IMG/VR virus record: IMGVR_UViG_3300042691_027362
Coordinates: 1-57,660 of that record
Direction: 5' to 3' (one strand)
Origin: a virus
Length of the DNA stretch: 57,660 bases
Shown here piece by piece: positions 45,691-55,322 of the stretch. Position numbers and translations under genes: made by a program. The first letter of the stretch is position 1. Each line of letters begins with the position of its first letter. Under the pieces are notes generated by a model. That model made no database searches, was not told the DNA's origin, and worked only from the letters and a program-made list of their open reading frames with translations.

Positions 45691-48528
45691 GTGGCTACTC
45701 AAATAGTAAATCTGAAAGCTGCTGGACTTCAAACATATTTTCAAACACTCATGGAAATATCTCCGGGAGCACTTCTTAAGGCAAATAATACGGTAATCAA
45801 TAGAAGTGGGGTAATTGAACCCCGCCGTGGAATAAAAGCCTATGGCTCTAGCTTTGGAGTATCTTCAGATAGATGCAAACAGTTATTAGAGTACAAGGGT
45901 AGAATTATTCGTCATATAGGCAATAAGCTGGCTTACGATGATGGCACTGGAAACTTCACCAACTTTTTAGGAGACTATCTAGAGCCAGCATCTGGTTATC
46001 GAATAAAGTCTACAGAAGCAAAAGGAAACTTCTACTTTACTACTAGTGAGGGAGTTAAAAAAATATCAGCACGTTCTCCCGCTGATTTTAATTTAGTAGA
46101 CGCTATTGAAGACGCTGGAGGACCGAAAGCAATTGCTGGAGTCCTATCTTTAAATGGAGCAAGCGGGTTCCTCTTAAACAACAACACTGTGGCGTATAGA
46201 ATACTTTGGATCTATACAGATAGAAATCAGAACCTCATATTCGGAGCGCCGTCTGCGTCTATGACGATCAGCAACACATCTGGAGGAACTAGAAACGTAC
46301 AGGTAAATTTTCAAGTTCCGTATGATGTCAATACTACGGACTACAAATATCGCTTATATCGATCCGAAATGTCGGCATCAGGTACACCGTCAGACGAACT
46401 ATACCAAGTATACGAAGGAACCGTTACACCCGCTCAGATTACATCTGGAACCATTAGTGTAATAGATTCCCTAGATGAATCTCTTCGCTTAGGAGGAGTT
46501 CCCCTTTATACGAACCAATATAGTGGAGAAGGCATTCTTAGCTCTAATGAACCGCCTCCGGCAGCTAAAGATGTAGCTCTCTTTAAGGGGCACATGTTCT
46601 ATGCTAACACCAGAACAAGACATTCTACTCAATTTACCATACTAGACCTATCCTCTTTTGTCGCAGGAACAAGCACATTTGTAATTGGTACAAGCTCCCC
46701 GGCTTCGTCATTTACATATACATTCAATACTACAGAAAATATTGCAACAAGAACAGCAAAATTAGATCCACTAAGCATAGAGAATACAGCAAACTCCTTG
46801 GTGCGAGTTATAAACGGTAATAGTGCGGAAATAGTGACTGCGTATTATTTATCAGTTTTGGGTGAAACCCCGGGAAAAATTCTATTACAAAGGAAAACTC
46901 TAATAGATAACCCTTTCTACATAGGAACTACTCATGCTGCAATAACTACTTCGTTTAGCCCCGAACTTGGAACTGGAAGTAGCCTTACTACAAAAGTATT
47001 AAGTAGTACGGAATCAATTGGAAATAGACTATACTATTCAAAATTTCAAGAAATCGAAGCGGTCCCTCTTTTAAATTACATTGATATTGGCTCGCAGGAT
47101 CAGGAGATACTAAGAATTATATCTCTAAGAGAATCATTATTTGTATTAAAGGGAGACGGAGTATATCGACTAGCTGGAGACCCCGGAGCAAATCCAGTAT
47201 GGGACATTGGAGCTTTTGACCTTACCTCTATTATCAAAGCCCCGGACACTGCCGTAACGTTATCTAATAGTTGCTATTACTTTAGCAATCAAGGAATTGT
47301 AAAATTAAACGAGTCTACTCTTGAACCAATTTCTGATCCCATTAAAGACAAACTAATTCCATTCCTATCTACGAATCCAAATTCAGTTAGTGCTTCATTT
47401 GCGGTTGGATATGAATCAGATAAAGCTCTTTTGGTGTGGACAGTGCTAACTAAAAATGATACTCAATCGACAGTGTGCTATAGATATAGTCTACTAACTC
47501 AAGCTTGGACAGAATGGAAAATTCCAAAAACTTGTGTAGTTTTAAATAGCCATGAAGATAAATTGTACTTCGGTTCTGGAGTTGATAATTATATAGAGGC
47601 TGAGAGAAAAAATTTCGATAGATTTGATTACGCAGATCGAGAACTACCACTCTCATTTTCATCAGCCGGACTATCTGGAAATGTAATTAAGCCATCTGGA
47701 TTTTTTCTGATATCGGTAGAGGACGTATTGCTGCAAGAACAATATGTCACTATACACCAATATAATACATTATTAAGACATTTAGATTTAGATAATGGCT
47801 TACTTGTTCATGACTTTTATAATGAACTTAAAATGGTTCCCGGTGATAATTTAACATTTAAGATGTCCCAACTCGTCGCCAAGCTCAACATAGCCGACCC
47901 AACCACGAACTATAGCGCCATCTGGACAAACCCATCAGCATTTAATGTTATCCAAACTCAGTTTAATCAAATCGTTGTAGCTTTGAATGCTTCATCTGGA
48001 GCCATTTTAGCGAACTATGTTTTGTCAGTTGGAACTATTAAGTATGAGGCAATTGTCAACTCTCTTGATAGTATTAGACAAGAGGTAACCCTTAACGCTG
48101 TTCCATCTTTTATGGTAGGACCGCTAACACTATATAAAGGAATTAAAACAGAAATAGAGTATGCCCCTCAACATGCTGGAGATCCCGCTAGTTTTAAGCA
48201 ATACTCTGTGGGAACTTTTATGTTTGAGAGGCGTTCATTTTATACGGCTCAAACTGCTTACAAAAGCGATATAAGCGATAGTTATGAGGAGATATCTTTC
48301 CAACCAAATTCCGCAGGAACGTTTGGAACCAACTCCTTTGGGGATAGTTCTCCATTTGGAGGACAGGGGGATCAAGGACAAATACGAACTTATATCCCAC
48401 TAAAGAAGCAGAGGTGTCGCTTCCTCGGATGCAAGTTTACACACGGAGTGGCATTAGAATCATATCAACTTTACGGACTAGCTTTATCTGTTCGTCAGTA
48501 TGCTATTCCGGATAGGGATTATAAGTAA
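45691..48528 (+). CDS. Tail nozzle / tail tubular B-like protein (945 aa), GTG start
   Basis: Start GTG behind CGGAGATAGTC. N-terminal GALLKANNTVINRSGVIEPR, then EYKGRIIRHIGNKLAYDDGTG and repeated blade-like turns (FYFTTSEGVKKIS; GDGVYRLAGDPG; CYYFSNQGIVKLNE), the pattern of podovirus nozzle proteins with a beta-propeller. C-terminal part contains FMFERRSFYTAQTAYKSDIS and ends in DRDYK. Would form the tail tube tip. Confidence 0.65.
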   Translation: MATQIVNLKAAGLQTYFQTLMEISPGALLKANNTVINRSGVIEPRRGIKAYGSSFGVSSDRCKQLLEYKGRIIRHIGNKLAYDDGTGNFTNFLGDYLEPASGYRIKSTEAKGNFYFTTSEGVKKISARSPADFNLVDAIEDAGGPKAIAGVLSLNGASGFLLNNNTVAYRILWIYTDRNQNLIFGAPSASMTISNTSGGTRNVQVNFQVPYDVNTTDYKYRLYRSEMSASGTPSDELYQVYEGTVTPAQITSGTISVIDSLDESLRLGGVPLYTNQYSGEGILSSNEPPPAAKDVALFKGHMFYANTRTRHSTQFTILDLSSFVAGTSTFVIGTSSPASSFTYTFNTTENIATRTAKLDPLSIENTANSLVRVINGNSAEIVTAYYLSVLGETPGKILLQRKTLIDNPFYIGTTHAAITTSFSPELGTGSSLTTKVLSSTESIGNRLYYSKFQEIEAVPLLNYIDIGSQDQEILRIISLRESLFVLKGDGVYRLAGDPGANPVWDIGAFDLTSIIKAPDTAVTLSNSCYYFSNQGIVKLNESTLEPISDPIKDKLIPFLSTNPNSVSASFAVGYESDKALLVWTVLTKNDTQSTVCYRYSLLTQAWTEWKIPKTCVVLNSHEDKLYFGSGVDNYIEAERKNFDRFDYADRELPLSFSSAGLSGNVIKPSGFFLISVEDVLLQEQYVTIHQYNTLLRHLDLDNGLLVHDFYNELKMVPGDNLTFKMSQLVAKLNIADPTTNYSAIWTNPSAFNVIQTQFNQIVVALNASSGAILANYVLSVGTIKYEAIVNSLDSIRQEVTLNAVPSFMVGPLTLYKGIKTEIEYAPQHAGDPASFKQYSVGTFMFERRSFYTAQTAYKSDISDSYEEISFQPNSAGTFGTNSFGDSSPFGGQGDQGQIRTYIPLKKQRCRFLGCKFTHGVALESYQLYGLALSVRQYAIPDRDYK

Positions 48529-48932
48529 TGAGACTACAATCAGTCAGAATAAAAGCTAACGACTTTCCAGACGATCAGAGAGAATTTGCAGATGCACTAG
48601 GGGGAGCACTTAATCCATTCATCGACAAACTAGTGATCGGATTTAATAAAAACTTCACGGTAGACGATAATCTTCCGTTTGAATTTAGGACGCTAGACAC
48701 CAAAGTTGATGCTAACGGCATTCCTCAAATAAACTCAGCAATCAACACCAATCTAAAAAATCTAAAGGGTTATATTTGTATCAATGTAATTAACCTTGAC
48801 GGTACTACGTCATATCCAATGGCTACTCCATTTTTAAGTATAGAAGTTAATACAAATATAGTAAATATACGTCATATCGCAGGGTTGCCATCAAATGTTA
48901 ACTATAGATTAATCCTCCTTGCTATTAGTTAA
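48528..48932 (+). CDS. Small virion protein after nozzle gene (134 aa)
   Basis: Coupled to the nozzle stop (TAATG). MRLQSVRIKANDFPDDQREF ADALGGALNPFIDK, then beta segments (FEFRTLDTKVDANGIPQI; YICINVINLDGTTSYPM). Resembles short podovirus tail-associated proteins that follow the nozzle gene. Function unknown. Confidence 0.55.
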   Translation: MRLQSVRIKANDFPDDQREFADALGGALNPFIDKLVIGFNKNFTVDDNLPFEFRTLDTKVDANGIPQINSAINTNLKNLKGYICINVINLDGTTSYPMATPFLSIEVNTNIVNIRHIAGLPSNVNYRLILLAIS

Positions 48933-48933
48933 T

Positions 48934-48949
48934 AATAACAAATATTTAT
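48934..48949 (+). promoter_or_regulatory. Conserved rightward box (putative late promoter) before ejection genes
   Basis: AATAACAAATATTTAT then TAGGGATAGG, in the short gap before the 48969 gene. Core AATAACAAATAT is intact, the 3' part diverges. Confidence 0.55.
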
Positions 48950-48968
48950 TAGGGATAGGAAATAATAT

Positions 48969-51503
48969 ATGAGTTGGAAAAAATGGAAAAAGAAGCTTAA
49001 AAAAGCTCTTAAAAAAGCTGCTCCTAAAGTTACAGTGGGCAAAGACCTCGGTACGAAAAATCTTGGGAAGGCTGCTTCTACTGCCACAAAAGCTATAGGC
49101 GGAGCTGGAAGTGGGCTTGTAGAATCCCTAGGCAAAGGTACAGAAGGTATTGTTGCAAATACTGCAGACATTGGAAAAAGTCTAGCTAAGGGCGACTTTA
49201 AAGGCATAGGCAAAGAAGCTTTGGAGCTTGTGCAAAGTGGTAAAGACATTGCTAAAGGCGTGGCTTCATCTAATGTAGGATTAGCAAGTGGACTAGTGGG
49301 AGCTGTGGGCAGTGGGATCGGAGATAAAAATATACAAAAAGGCGCAAAAGATATACAAAGAGAAAGTCAGAAGGGAATAGATAAATACGGCGATGTCGCA
49401 ATGGATGTGGGAGCAAATGTGGTTACAGGCGGTGGCTATGGAGCAGCTAAAACTGCCACTCAGAGTTTGGCTTCTGGTGGTCTTGGGGGTCTTGTTAGTA
49501 GCAAGGGGCTTCGGGATGCGGCTCTACAGGCTGCTGGATCTTACGCTGGAGTTGATCCTAATATGTTAAAAATGGGAATGTCTGCTTCTCAAGGAGATCT
49601 TAAAGGAGCCACGTTACAAGGTCTAGGATCGTTTGCAGGATTATCTCCAGATCAAATGAAAATAGCAACTACAGGAGCTGCCGCTCTTACAGGTGATAAG
49701 AAAGGATTGGCTTCTGGATTAGCTTCTCAATTTGGAGCAGGAGATACAGCTTCTGATTTAATAGGGAGCGCAGCAGGCGGGAATGTGGATTTTAAAAAAA
49801 TGGCATTAGAAAAATTAGGGTCTTCTGCTGGAGTATCTCAAGATATTCTTAAACAAGTGTCTACAGGTAAATTTGACGTAGGAGAACTTGCTAAGAACGC
49901 AAACCTCACTGCTTCTCTAGGAGATTCTGCAAAAGCATACATGCCGGGAAGTATGCAGAACTTTATATCACAAGGAGAGCAAGTAGCAGGTCTTGCTAGA
50001 GATCAAGTTAAAGCCATTCAAGACGTACAAAAAGCTGCAGAGAGTACTTATAAAATTGCTAAGGGTGATACTCTCAATGCAATTGCTAAAAAAATGGGAG
50101 TTGATCCTAAAGCTTTAGCTGCTGCTAATAATATCAAAGATCCAAATAAAATCGCGGCAGGTATGAATTTAAAAATACCAAGTGCTGTAAAACAAGCGGT
50201 AGACACCGCTACTGGTGCTAGAAAAAGTATAACTGATAAATATTTAAAAGATGCTAGTGGTAAAACTATATATGGTCCAAATAATGCTCCTATTCCAAAT
50301 CCAGACTATAATCAAGAGGAAGCAGATAAACTTGCTATCCAACAACAAGGTGGGACTGGAGAAGAAATTATTCTTCCAGAGGAACCGGGATTCTTAGATA
50401 AAGCAAAAGACTTCTTCGGTGGAGCTAAAAAAATTCCCGGCGCAATTAGCTCTGGTTTGTCTAGTGCCAAAAAGTTTGCTGCAGAAAATAAAGCAGGAAT
50501 CGGACTTGGCGCAGATGTTCTCGCTGCGGGAGCCGGGTATATGGCAGGAGAGGCAGCAAGAAAAGAAGCAAAGGGTCTTTCTGAGCAGCAATTAAAAGAA
50601 CTGCAAGGAGCTGGTGCTGCGTTTGAAAAGATGCAGTATGATCCAACACGCTACAAGAAAGAGCGCGAATTTATAGAGCAGCGTATTGCTGGCGGAGGGA
50701 TTACTCCTCAAGAAAAATTAATGCAACAGCAAGGAGATATCCGGGCAGCAAGAGCAGGGGCGGCAGCTAGACTTGCTGGAATAGAGCAACAAGCTCGTAT
50801 GGGGAGAGGAGCTACTGGATCAGGGTCAGCATTGGCAGCATCGCTGGCAGGCGGACAGTCTGTAATGGGCACACAAGCTGAAACTAACTTAGCTAGAGAA
50901 GCTTCTGCTAGTCAACGTCTGGAACAAGATATACAGAGACAAACTAATCTCGCTCGTCAACAGACGGCTGAAGAAGCGCAATTAGCGCAAGAGCAAGGGC
51001 AGTTTGGATTGTCACGAGCACAACAAACCGGATCTGTTCGTGGCGATTTAGGTAATCTTGCTCTCGGTAGAGCAGCGGCATTGCAAAACTTGGCAGGTCA
51101 AGGAGCTGAAATGGCTAAGCGCGGATTGTCGATGATGGACACTACAGATCAGCAGTCGCAAGCTCAACAACCAACCAGTCCACAGCCACAGGCTCAATCT
51201 CCAGCCCCTGCGTCGGCATCGTCAGCAAAAGTTGGCGGAGCTAAAAGATTGTCACAAGGCACACAACAAACTAATAAACCGCAACAATCTCAACCGCAGC
51301 AACCGGCAGCTCAAAAATTTAATCAACAAAACATGCCGCAGCCGGGACAGGGTCAAGGATATGGAGTTTTGGCTCCTGTAACTCAAGCTGTTCAAAAGGG
51401 TCAACAGGCTGTACGACAAGCTCAGAACACTGTAGACCAAGCAAAACAAAAGGCAGAGGAGCTGAAAAAAAATCCGCTCGGGGCTTTTGGAATTAAATTC
51501 TAA
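48969..51503 (+). CDS. Internal (ejection) protein with LysM domain (844 aa)
   Basis: Lys-rich N-terminus (SWKKWKKKLKKALKKAAPK), Gly/Ala-rich helical repeats to about 300 (units like GSYAGVDPNMLKMGMS, GSFAGLSPDQMKIATT, GSSAGVSQDILKQVST), one LysM domain at about 360-405 (YKIAKGDTLNAIAKKMGVDP), a long coiled Ala/Gln region, and a Pro/Gln-rich tail past 720. Layout fits a virion ejection protein that reaches the host envelope; LysM binds peptidoglycan. No catalytic wall-cutting domain seen. Confidence 0.65.
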   Translation: MSWKKWKKKLKKALKKAAPKVTVGKDLGTKNLGKAASTATKAIGGAGSGLVESLGKGTEGIVANTADIGKSLAKGDFKGIGKEALELVQSGKDIAKGVASSNVGLASGLVGAVGSGIGDKNIQKGAKDIQRESQKGIDKYGDVAMDVGANVVTGGGYGAAKTATQSLASGGLGGLVSSKGLRDAALQAAGSYAGVDPNMLKMGMSASQGDLKGATLQGLGSFAGLSPDQMKIATTGAAALTGDKKGLASGLASQFGAGDTASDLIGSAAGGNVDFKKMALEKLGSSAGVSQDILKQVSTGKFDVGELAKNANLTASLGDSAKAYMPGSMQNFISQGEQVAGLARDQVKAIQDVQKAAESTYKIAKGDTLNAIAKKMGVDPKALAAANNIKDPNKIAAGMNLKIPSAVKQAVDTATGARKSITDKYLKDASGKTIYGPNNAPIPNPDYNQEEADKLAIQQQGGTGEEIILPEEPGFLDKAKDFFGGAKKIPGAISSGLSSAKKFAAENKAGIGLGADVLAAGAGYMAGEAARKEAKGLSEQQLKELQGAGAAFEKMQYDPTRYKKEREFIEQRIAGGGITPQEKLMQQQGDIRAARAGAAARLAGIEQQARMGRGATGSGSALAASLAGGQSVMGTQAETNLAREASASQRLEQDIQRQTNLARQQTAEEAQLAQEQGQFGLSRAQQTGSVRGDLGNLALGRAAALQNLAGQGAEMAKRGLSMMDTTDQQSQAQQPTSPQPQAQSPAPASASSAKVGGAKRLSQGTQQTNKPQQSQPQQPAAQKFNQQNMPQPGQGQGYGVLAPVTQAVQKGQQAVRQAQNTVDQAKQKAEELKKNPLGAFGIKF

Positions 51504-51524
51504 TATAGTATAATAGAGGATAGC

Positions 51525-53021
51525 ATGGCTAGGTATAAAACACCAGAAGAAATAGAAGCAGCAAAAAAACTTCAAGCAGAAAGATATCCAGATATTACTC
51601 CTAGTGATGTCGATCCTACTCAAGCGAACAGAGACGCTCTAAAAAGACTTATTCAAAAATCTCCGATTGTTCAATCTGCTTCTGACAACCCAGAAACGTT
51701 TGACATGTCTCCCGAAATAAAACGATATGGGTATAACTTATTTGGAATGGATCAGATTGCTCCTAGCGATGTTGAGATTCCTTTTCCAGTAGGTCAAGAG
51801 CCAGTCGAAGAGATTTCTCCGCAGGATTTAGAACCGCAAGAGTCTCCTGAGCAAGAGGCGGCTCCAGCAAGACAACCGGCGGCATTACAGGAGGCTGCTC
51901 TAGAACCAAAGCAAATGCCTAGTGAGAACCTTATGGCAGCACAGGCAGAGCCTTTACCTGCCCCAGAGCAACAAGCTCAGCCAGATATTGACGCAATGAT
52001 AAAGCAAAAGCAAGAGGAAGAAGATAGAGCTGCATTGTGGAAACAATCGGCTAAACTTCGTGACGCTGCTATGGGTGCTGGATCTGGCACTATTTTAAAA
52101 ACAGATACTAGCTTGTATGAGGATTTGGAAAAAAGAGCGCAACGTCCAATGCAGAACTTGCTACTGAAGCAAGAGCTTGGGGACAAGAAAGCCAAGAATG
52201 ATCCAAATAGTGACATATCTAAACTGCTGCGTAAGTCTTTAAGTGATTTAGGAATGAACATGCAAGGTCTAGAGGGGATTCCTTATTCACAACTAGAAAA
52301 GCTATACCCTTCTCTCACTCAAGCTCTGTACACAAAAATTGCAGCAGATGCTAGAAAAGAAGAAGCGGAAGCTCGTCGATATGATAAGCAAGCTGATAGA
52401 GAGCGCAGGGCTGACGTTAAAGAAAAAGAAAACTACTTCAAGGTACAATCCGGCATAGACCGGCAAGTTCAACAACTAAGAACTAGCAAAGCATACATTG
52501 GCTACCAGCAAGCAAATCAAGCGAAACAATTGTTAAACGAAGCAATCAATTCAAAAGATCCAGTTGTGAAAGTTCAGAATGCTGCAGCTTTTATGAATTA
52601 TGCAAAAACCGCACAAGGAGACGATTCAGTTGTTCGCTCCGAGGATATGAAAGTACTTGCTGGTCAACTTGGATTCAATAGTCCATCTGAGCTTCTTAGT
52701 AAGCTTTCTTCCAGAGCAAAGGGAACTCCTTTTACTCCAGCAGAATTAAACATGATGACTAAAGTTATCGGCACTATACAATCTACAAAAAGAAAACAAC
52801 TACAAAGTCAACTCAATCCTATTATAAGCAGAGCAGAAAGTAACGCTTATCCTATTTCTGAAAGTTTAGATCCTGATTTCATAAGAGAAATCCAAGAAGA
52901 GCCAACTGTACAAGAGACTTACTCTCCTAAACAAGAAGCCGGAATAAAGGCATATATGAGCGCCAAGGGTCTGTCCAGAGAAGAGGCTATTCAAAAATTA
53001 AAAGCAGCAAAGAGACTGTAA
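51525..53021 (+). CDS. Internal virion protein, coiled (498 aa)
   Basis: N-terminal Pro/Glu/Gln-rich disordered region (about 90-165), then helical coiled coils (KIAADARKEEAEARRYDKQA) and a helical C-terminus (FTPAELNMMTKVIGTIQSTK; AGIKAYMSAKGLSREEAIQK). Second in the cluster of three long proteins between the tail nozzle and the holin-like gene, so probably an ejection or internal core protein. Confidence 0.55.
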   Translation: MARYKTPEEIEAAKKLQAERYPDITPSDVDPTQANRDALKRLIQKSPIVQSASDNPETFDMSPEIKRYGYNLFGMDQIAPSDVEIPFPVGQEPVEEISPQDLEPQESPEQEAAPARQPAALQEAALEPKQMPSENLMAAQAEPLPAPEQQAQPDIDAMIKQKQEEEDRAALWKQSAKLRDAAMGAGSGTILKTDTSLYEDLEKRAQRPMQNLLLKQELGDKKAKNDPNSDISKLLRKSLSDLGMNMQGLEGIPYSQLEKLYPSLTQALYTKIAADARKEEAEARRYDKQADRERRADVKEKENYFKVQSGIDRQVQQLRTSKAYIGYQQANQAKQLLNEAINSKDPVVKVQNAAAFMNYAKTAQGDDSVVRSEDMKVLAGQLGFNSPSELLSKLSSRAKGTPFTPAELNMMTKVIGTIQSTKRKQLQSQLNPIISRAESNAYPISESLDPDFIREIQEEPTVQETYSPKQEAGIKAYMSAKGLSREEAIQKLKAAKRL

Positions 53022-53022
53022 T

Positions 53023-54984
53023 ATGATTAAAAAAAATCAACAAGAAGATGACTTCTCGGCTTTTGATGATGTAATGAGCAGACCAGATGATGAGTTTGCT
53101 TCATTTGATTCTGAAGTTAAACAAGAAGACTATACTCCAGAAACTTCTATGTTAGAAGCAGGGCTGCGGGGTGCTGCACAGGGCGCTACATTTGGCATGG
53201 CAGACGAACTTACTGCCAGAGCAGAATCTCTCTTAACTGGAAAACCATATGATCAGGCGCTTCAAGAGTCTAGATCGGAGTATAAAATGGGAGAAGAGGA
53301 GTATCCCATTACTTCCGCTGTTGGAGAAGTGGCTGGCGGTATTGGTCAGGCTGTAGGTTTGACAGCTTTAACTGGAGGAGCAGCCGCTCCTGCTGCGGGA
53401 GCTGGCGCGGTGGGAAGACTTGCTAAGCTTGGACAAATGGCAAAAGCCGCACTAGTCCCCACTACTAAGGCTGGTACTCTTAAAAACATAGCCACCGCCG
53501 CTCGCACCGGAGCAGTGGTTGGCGGATTAACTGGCATTGGTAAGTCAGAAAAAGAAGGATTAGAAGCTCTAAAAGAAGCTCCATCTTCTGCGTTGGCTGG
53601 AGGAGTTGTAGGAGGAGTTCTCGGTGGTGCAGGAGAAGCACTTGGTGCAGTAAGCAAGAAAGCAGGGCAAACTCTGTCAAAAGCAATCGAAGAAAAGAGA
53701 CTTCCCCAAATGTTTCGCATGGCTAGCTTTGCTGCTAAAGAAGGAGCTGAAGGAAGAACATACGTTTCCGAGGGAGCAAAAGATAAAGCCAAGAAAGAGA
53801 TTGTGGACACTGCTAAAAAAGTTATCGACGACATGGATAATGAATTGACTAGTGCCAAGGAAGTTAGAAATTATATTGTAGATAACTCCGTCAGCAAGTT
53901 TGGAGTAAACGATATTCTCGATGGATTGAAGTCAAAGGTTTCCGAAGTTACTGATGTAGAGGCTAGTCCTATACTCCAGAGACTGAACTCAGATATCAAG
54001 ACCATTATGAAAGTTCCCAAAAAAGGTATGCCACAACTCCTTGATGCACAGGGTATTCCTATTAAAACACAAGCAGAGATTAATCCTAGGCAAGCCTATT
54101 TGATAATAAAGTCAATAAGAAACGAACTCAATGATGAGAAGCTTCCAGAGACATTGAGGACTCCTCTTAAAGAAGCAGTAAAAGAAATTAAGGATAGAAT
54201 CAATAGTTCAGTAAATGAACAGGAAATTGAAAACTTACTTTCCAGTAACGAGAAAATGCTCAGCAAGTATAATTCTTTGAGGGCTGATTCTTCGGATGAT
54301 TTAGTATCCGCTTCTGGAGAAGTAATTCCCGGAACAAAGAATCTCCCAACCCTACAAATGCTCGATACCAAGATGAATAAAATTCTTTCTTCTGCCGAGA
54401 CTATGGGAATCAATCCATCTAAAACTGACCTAGCAGATAAATTTTCAGACGAAAGAAAACTGTCGCAATTATTTTTCTCTCTAGCTAAGGATACTCAAAG
54501 CGGAATACTTGGAGAAGCTAACTTCGAGACGGCAATGAATACTCTGGAATCAGCATCGCCCAACTTGGCAAAAAAGATTAAAACTTCAGTTGACCCCGTA
54601 GTTAAAGTGAACGAATACTTGCGATACACCGAAGGTCAAGCTGGAGCTGGTCCACGAACTACAGACAGGGGTCTTATTGGTGGAGTGGTTAGTGACATTG
54701 GAAAATACGGAGTAGAAGGCGCAAATATTGCCGCATATTTGAAATCTAGACAACCCATTCAGACTACACTTAGACCAACTGTAGCAACGTTAAATACCTT
54801 CAAAACTAAATTAGATCAAAAATTGATAGCTAATCCGGATAATAAACCAGTACAGATGTTTGCTGGTATGGTCAAGAATGCGCTAGATCAGCAAGATGAG
54901 AGCAGAAGAGCTGCTATGCTGAATACTTTAATGCAATATAAATCTTTTAGAGACATGTTCAAAGACGAATTTCCAGAGGAATAG
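53023..54984 (+). CDS. Internal (ejection) protein with Gly/Ala-rich hydrophobic region (653 aa)
   Basis: N-terminal acidic leader (DDFSAFDDVMSRPDDEFASFDSE-like), then FGMADELTARAESLLTGKPY and AVGEVAGGIGQAVGLTALTG with long Gly/Ala runs, typical of phage DNA-ejection proteins that insert into the host membrane. The rest is helical (RRAKEIVDTAKKVID-type segments). Third of three such proteins; works with 48969 and 51525 products in forming the DNA conduit, by analogy with T7 gp14-16 and P22 gp7/16/20. Confidence 0.6.
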   Translation: MIKKNQQEDDFSAFDDVMSRPDDEFASFDSEVKQEDYTPETSMLEAGLRGAAQGATFGMADELTARAESLLTGKPYDQALQESRSEYKMGEEEYPITSAVGEVAGGIGQAVGLTALTGGAAAPAAGAGAVGRLAKLGQMAKAALVPTTKAGTLKNIATAARTGAVVGGLTGIGKSEKEGLEALKEAPSSALAGGVVGGVLGGAGEALGAVSKKAGQTLSKAIEEKRLPQMFRMASFAAKEGAEGRTYVSEGAKDKAKKEIVDTAKKVIDDMDNELTSAKEVRNYIVDNSVSKFGVNDILDGLKSKVSEVTDVEASPILQRLNSDIKTIMKVPKKGMPQLLDAQGIPIKTQAEINPRQAYLIIKSIRNELNDEKLPETLRTPLKEAVKEIKDRINSSVNEQEIENLLSSNEKMLSKYNSLRADSSDDLVSASGEVIPGTKNLPTLQMLDTKMNKILSSAETMGINPSKTDLADKFSDERKLSQLFFSLAKDTQSGILGEANFETAMNTLESASPNLAKKIKTSVDPVVKVNEYLRYTEGQAGAGPRTTDRGLIGGVVSDIGKYGVEGANIAAYLKSRQPIQTTLRPTVATLNTFKTKLDQKLIANPDNKPVQMFAGMVKNALDQQDESRRAAMLNTLMQYKSFRDMFKDEFPEE

Positions 54985-54992
54985 AGGTTGTT

Positions 54993-55322
54993 GTGGATAA
55001 AGATAGACTGATCCGTATCGAAGAAAAGTTAGATTCGCTGAATGAAAAACTTCAGGAGACTAATATCACTTTAGCTGAAAATACCCAGTCTCTTATTGTC
55101 CATGAAAAACGTACAGATCTTGCCGAAAAGAAGTTGGAGTTAGTTGAGAACAGACTAGAAAGACAGATTGATAAAGATAGAGACCTTCTTGAAAGACTCG
55201 GGGAAAAACTTAAACCGATTGAAGAACACGTTAATATGGTTAATGTTGTTTTTAAATATGTAATTCCAACATTGTCGGCGATTTTATTATTTCTCGTCAA
55301 GCTTGACGTTATTAAACTTTGA
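54993..55322 (+). CDS. Coiled-coil protein with C-terminal TM (XhlA-like), GTG start
   Basis: 109 residues, GTG behind AGAGGTTGTT. A long coiled coil (RIEEKLDSLNEKLQETNITL, LAEKKLELVENRLERQID) is followed by one membrane segment VFKYVIPTLSAILLFLVKLD. Same layout as XhlA/hemolysin-type holin partners. It is the last rightward gene and overlaps the convergent - strand gene by 36 bp. Lysis role inferred. Confidence 0.55.
   Translation: MDKDRLIRIEEKLDSLNEKLQETNITLAENTQSLIVHEKRTDLAEKKLELVENRLERQIDKDRDLLERLGEKLKPIEEHVNMVNVVFKYVIPTLSAILLFLVKLDVIKL

Noticed and set aside
53346-53858. 170-residue leftward frame in the ejection protein gene
   Set aside because: Ala/Pro/Ser-rich mirror of a Gly/Ala-rich coding region; no RBS or domain.
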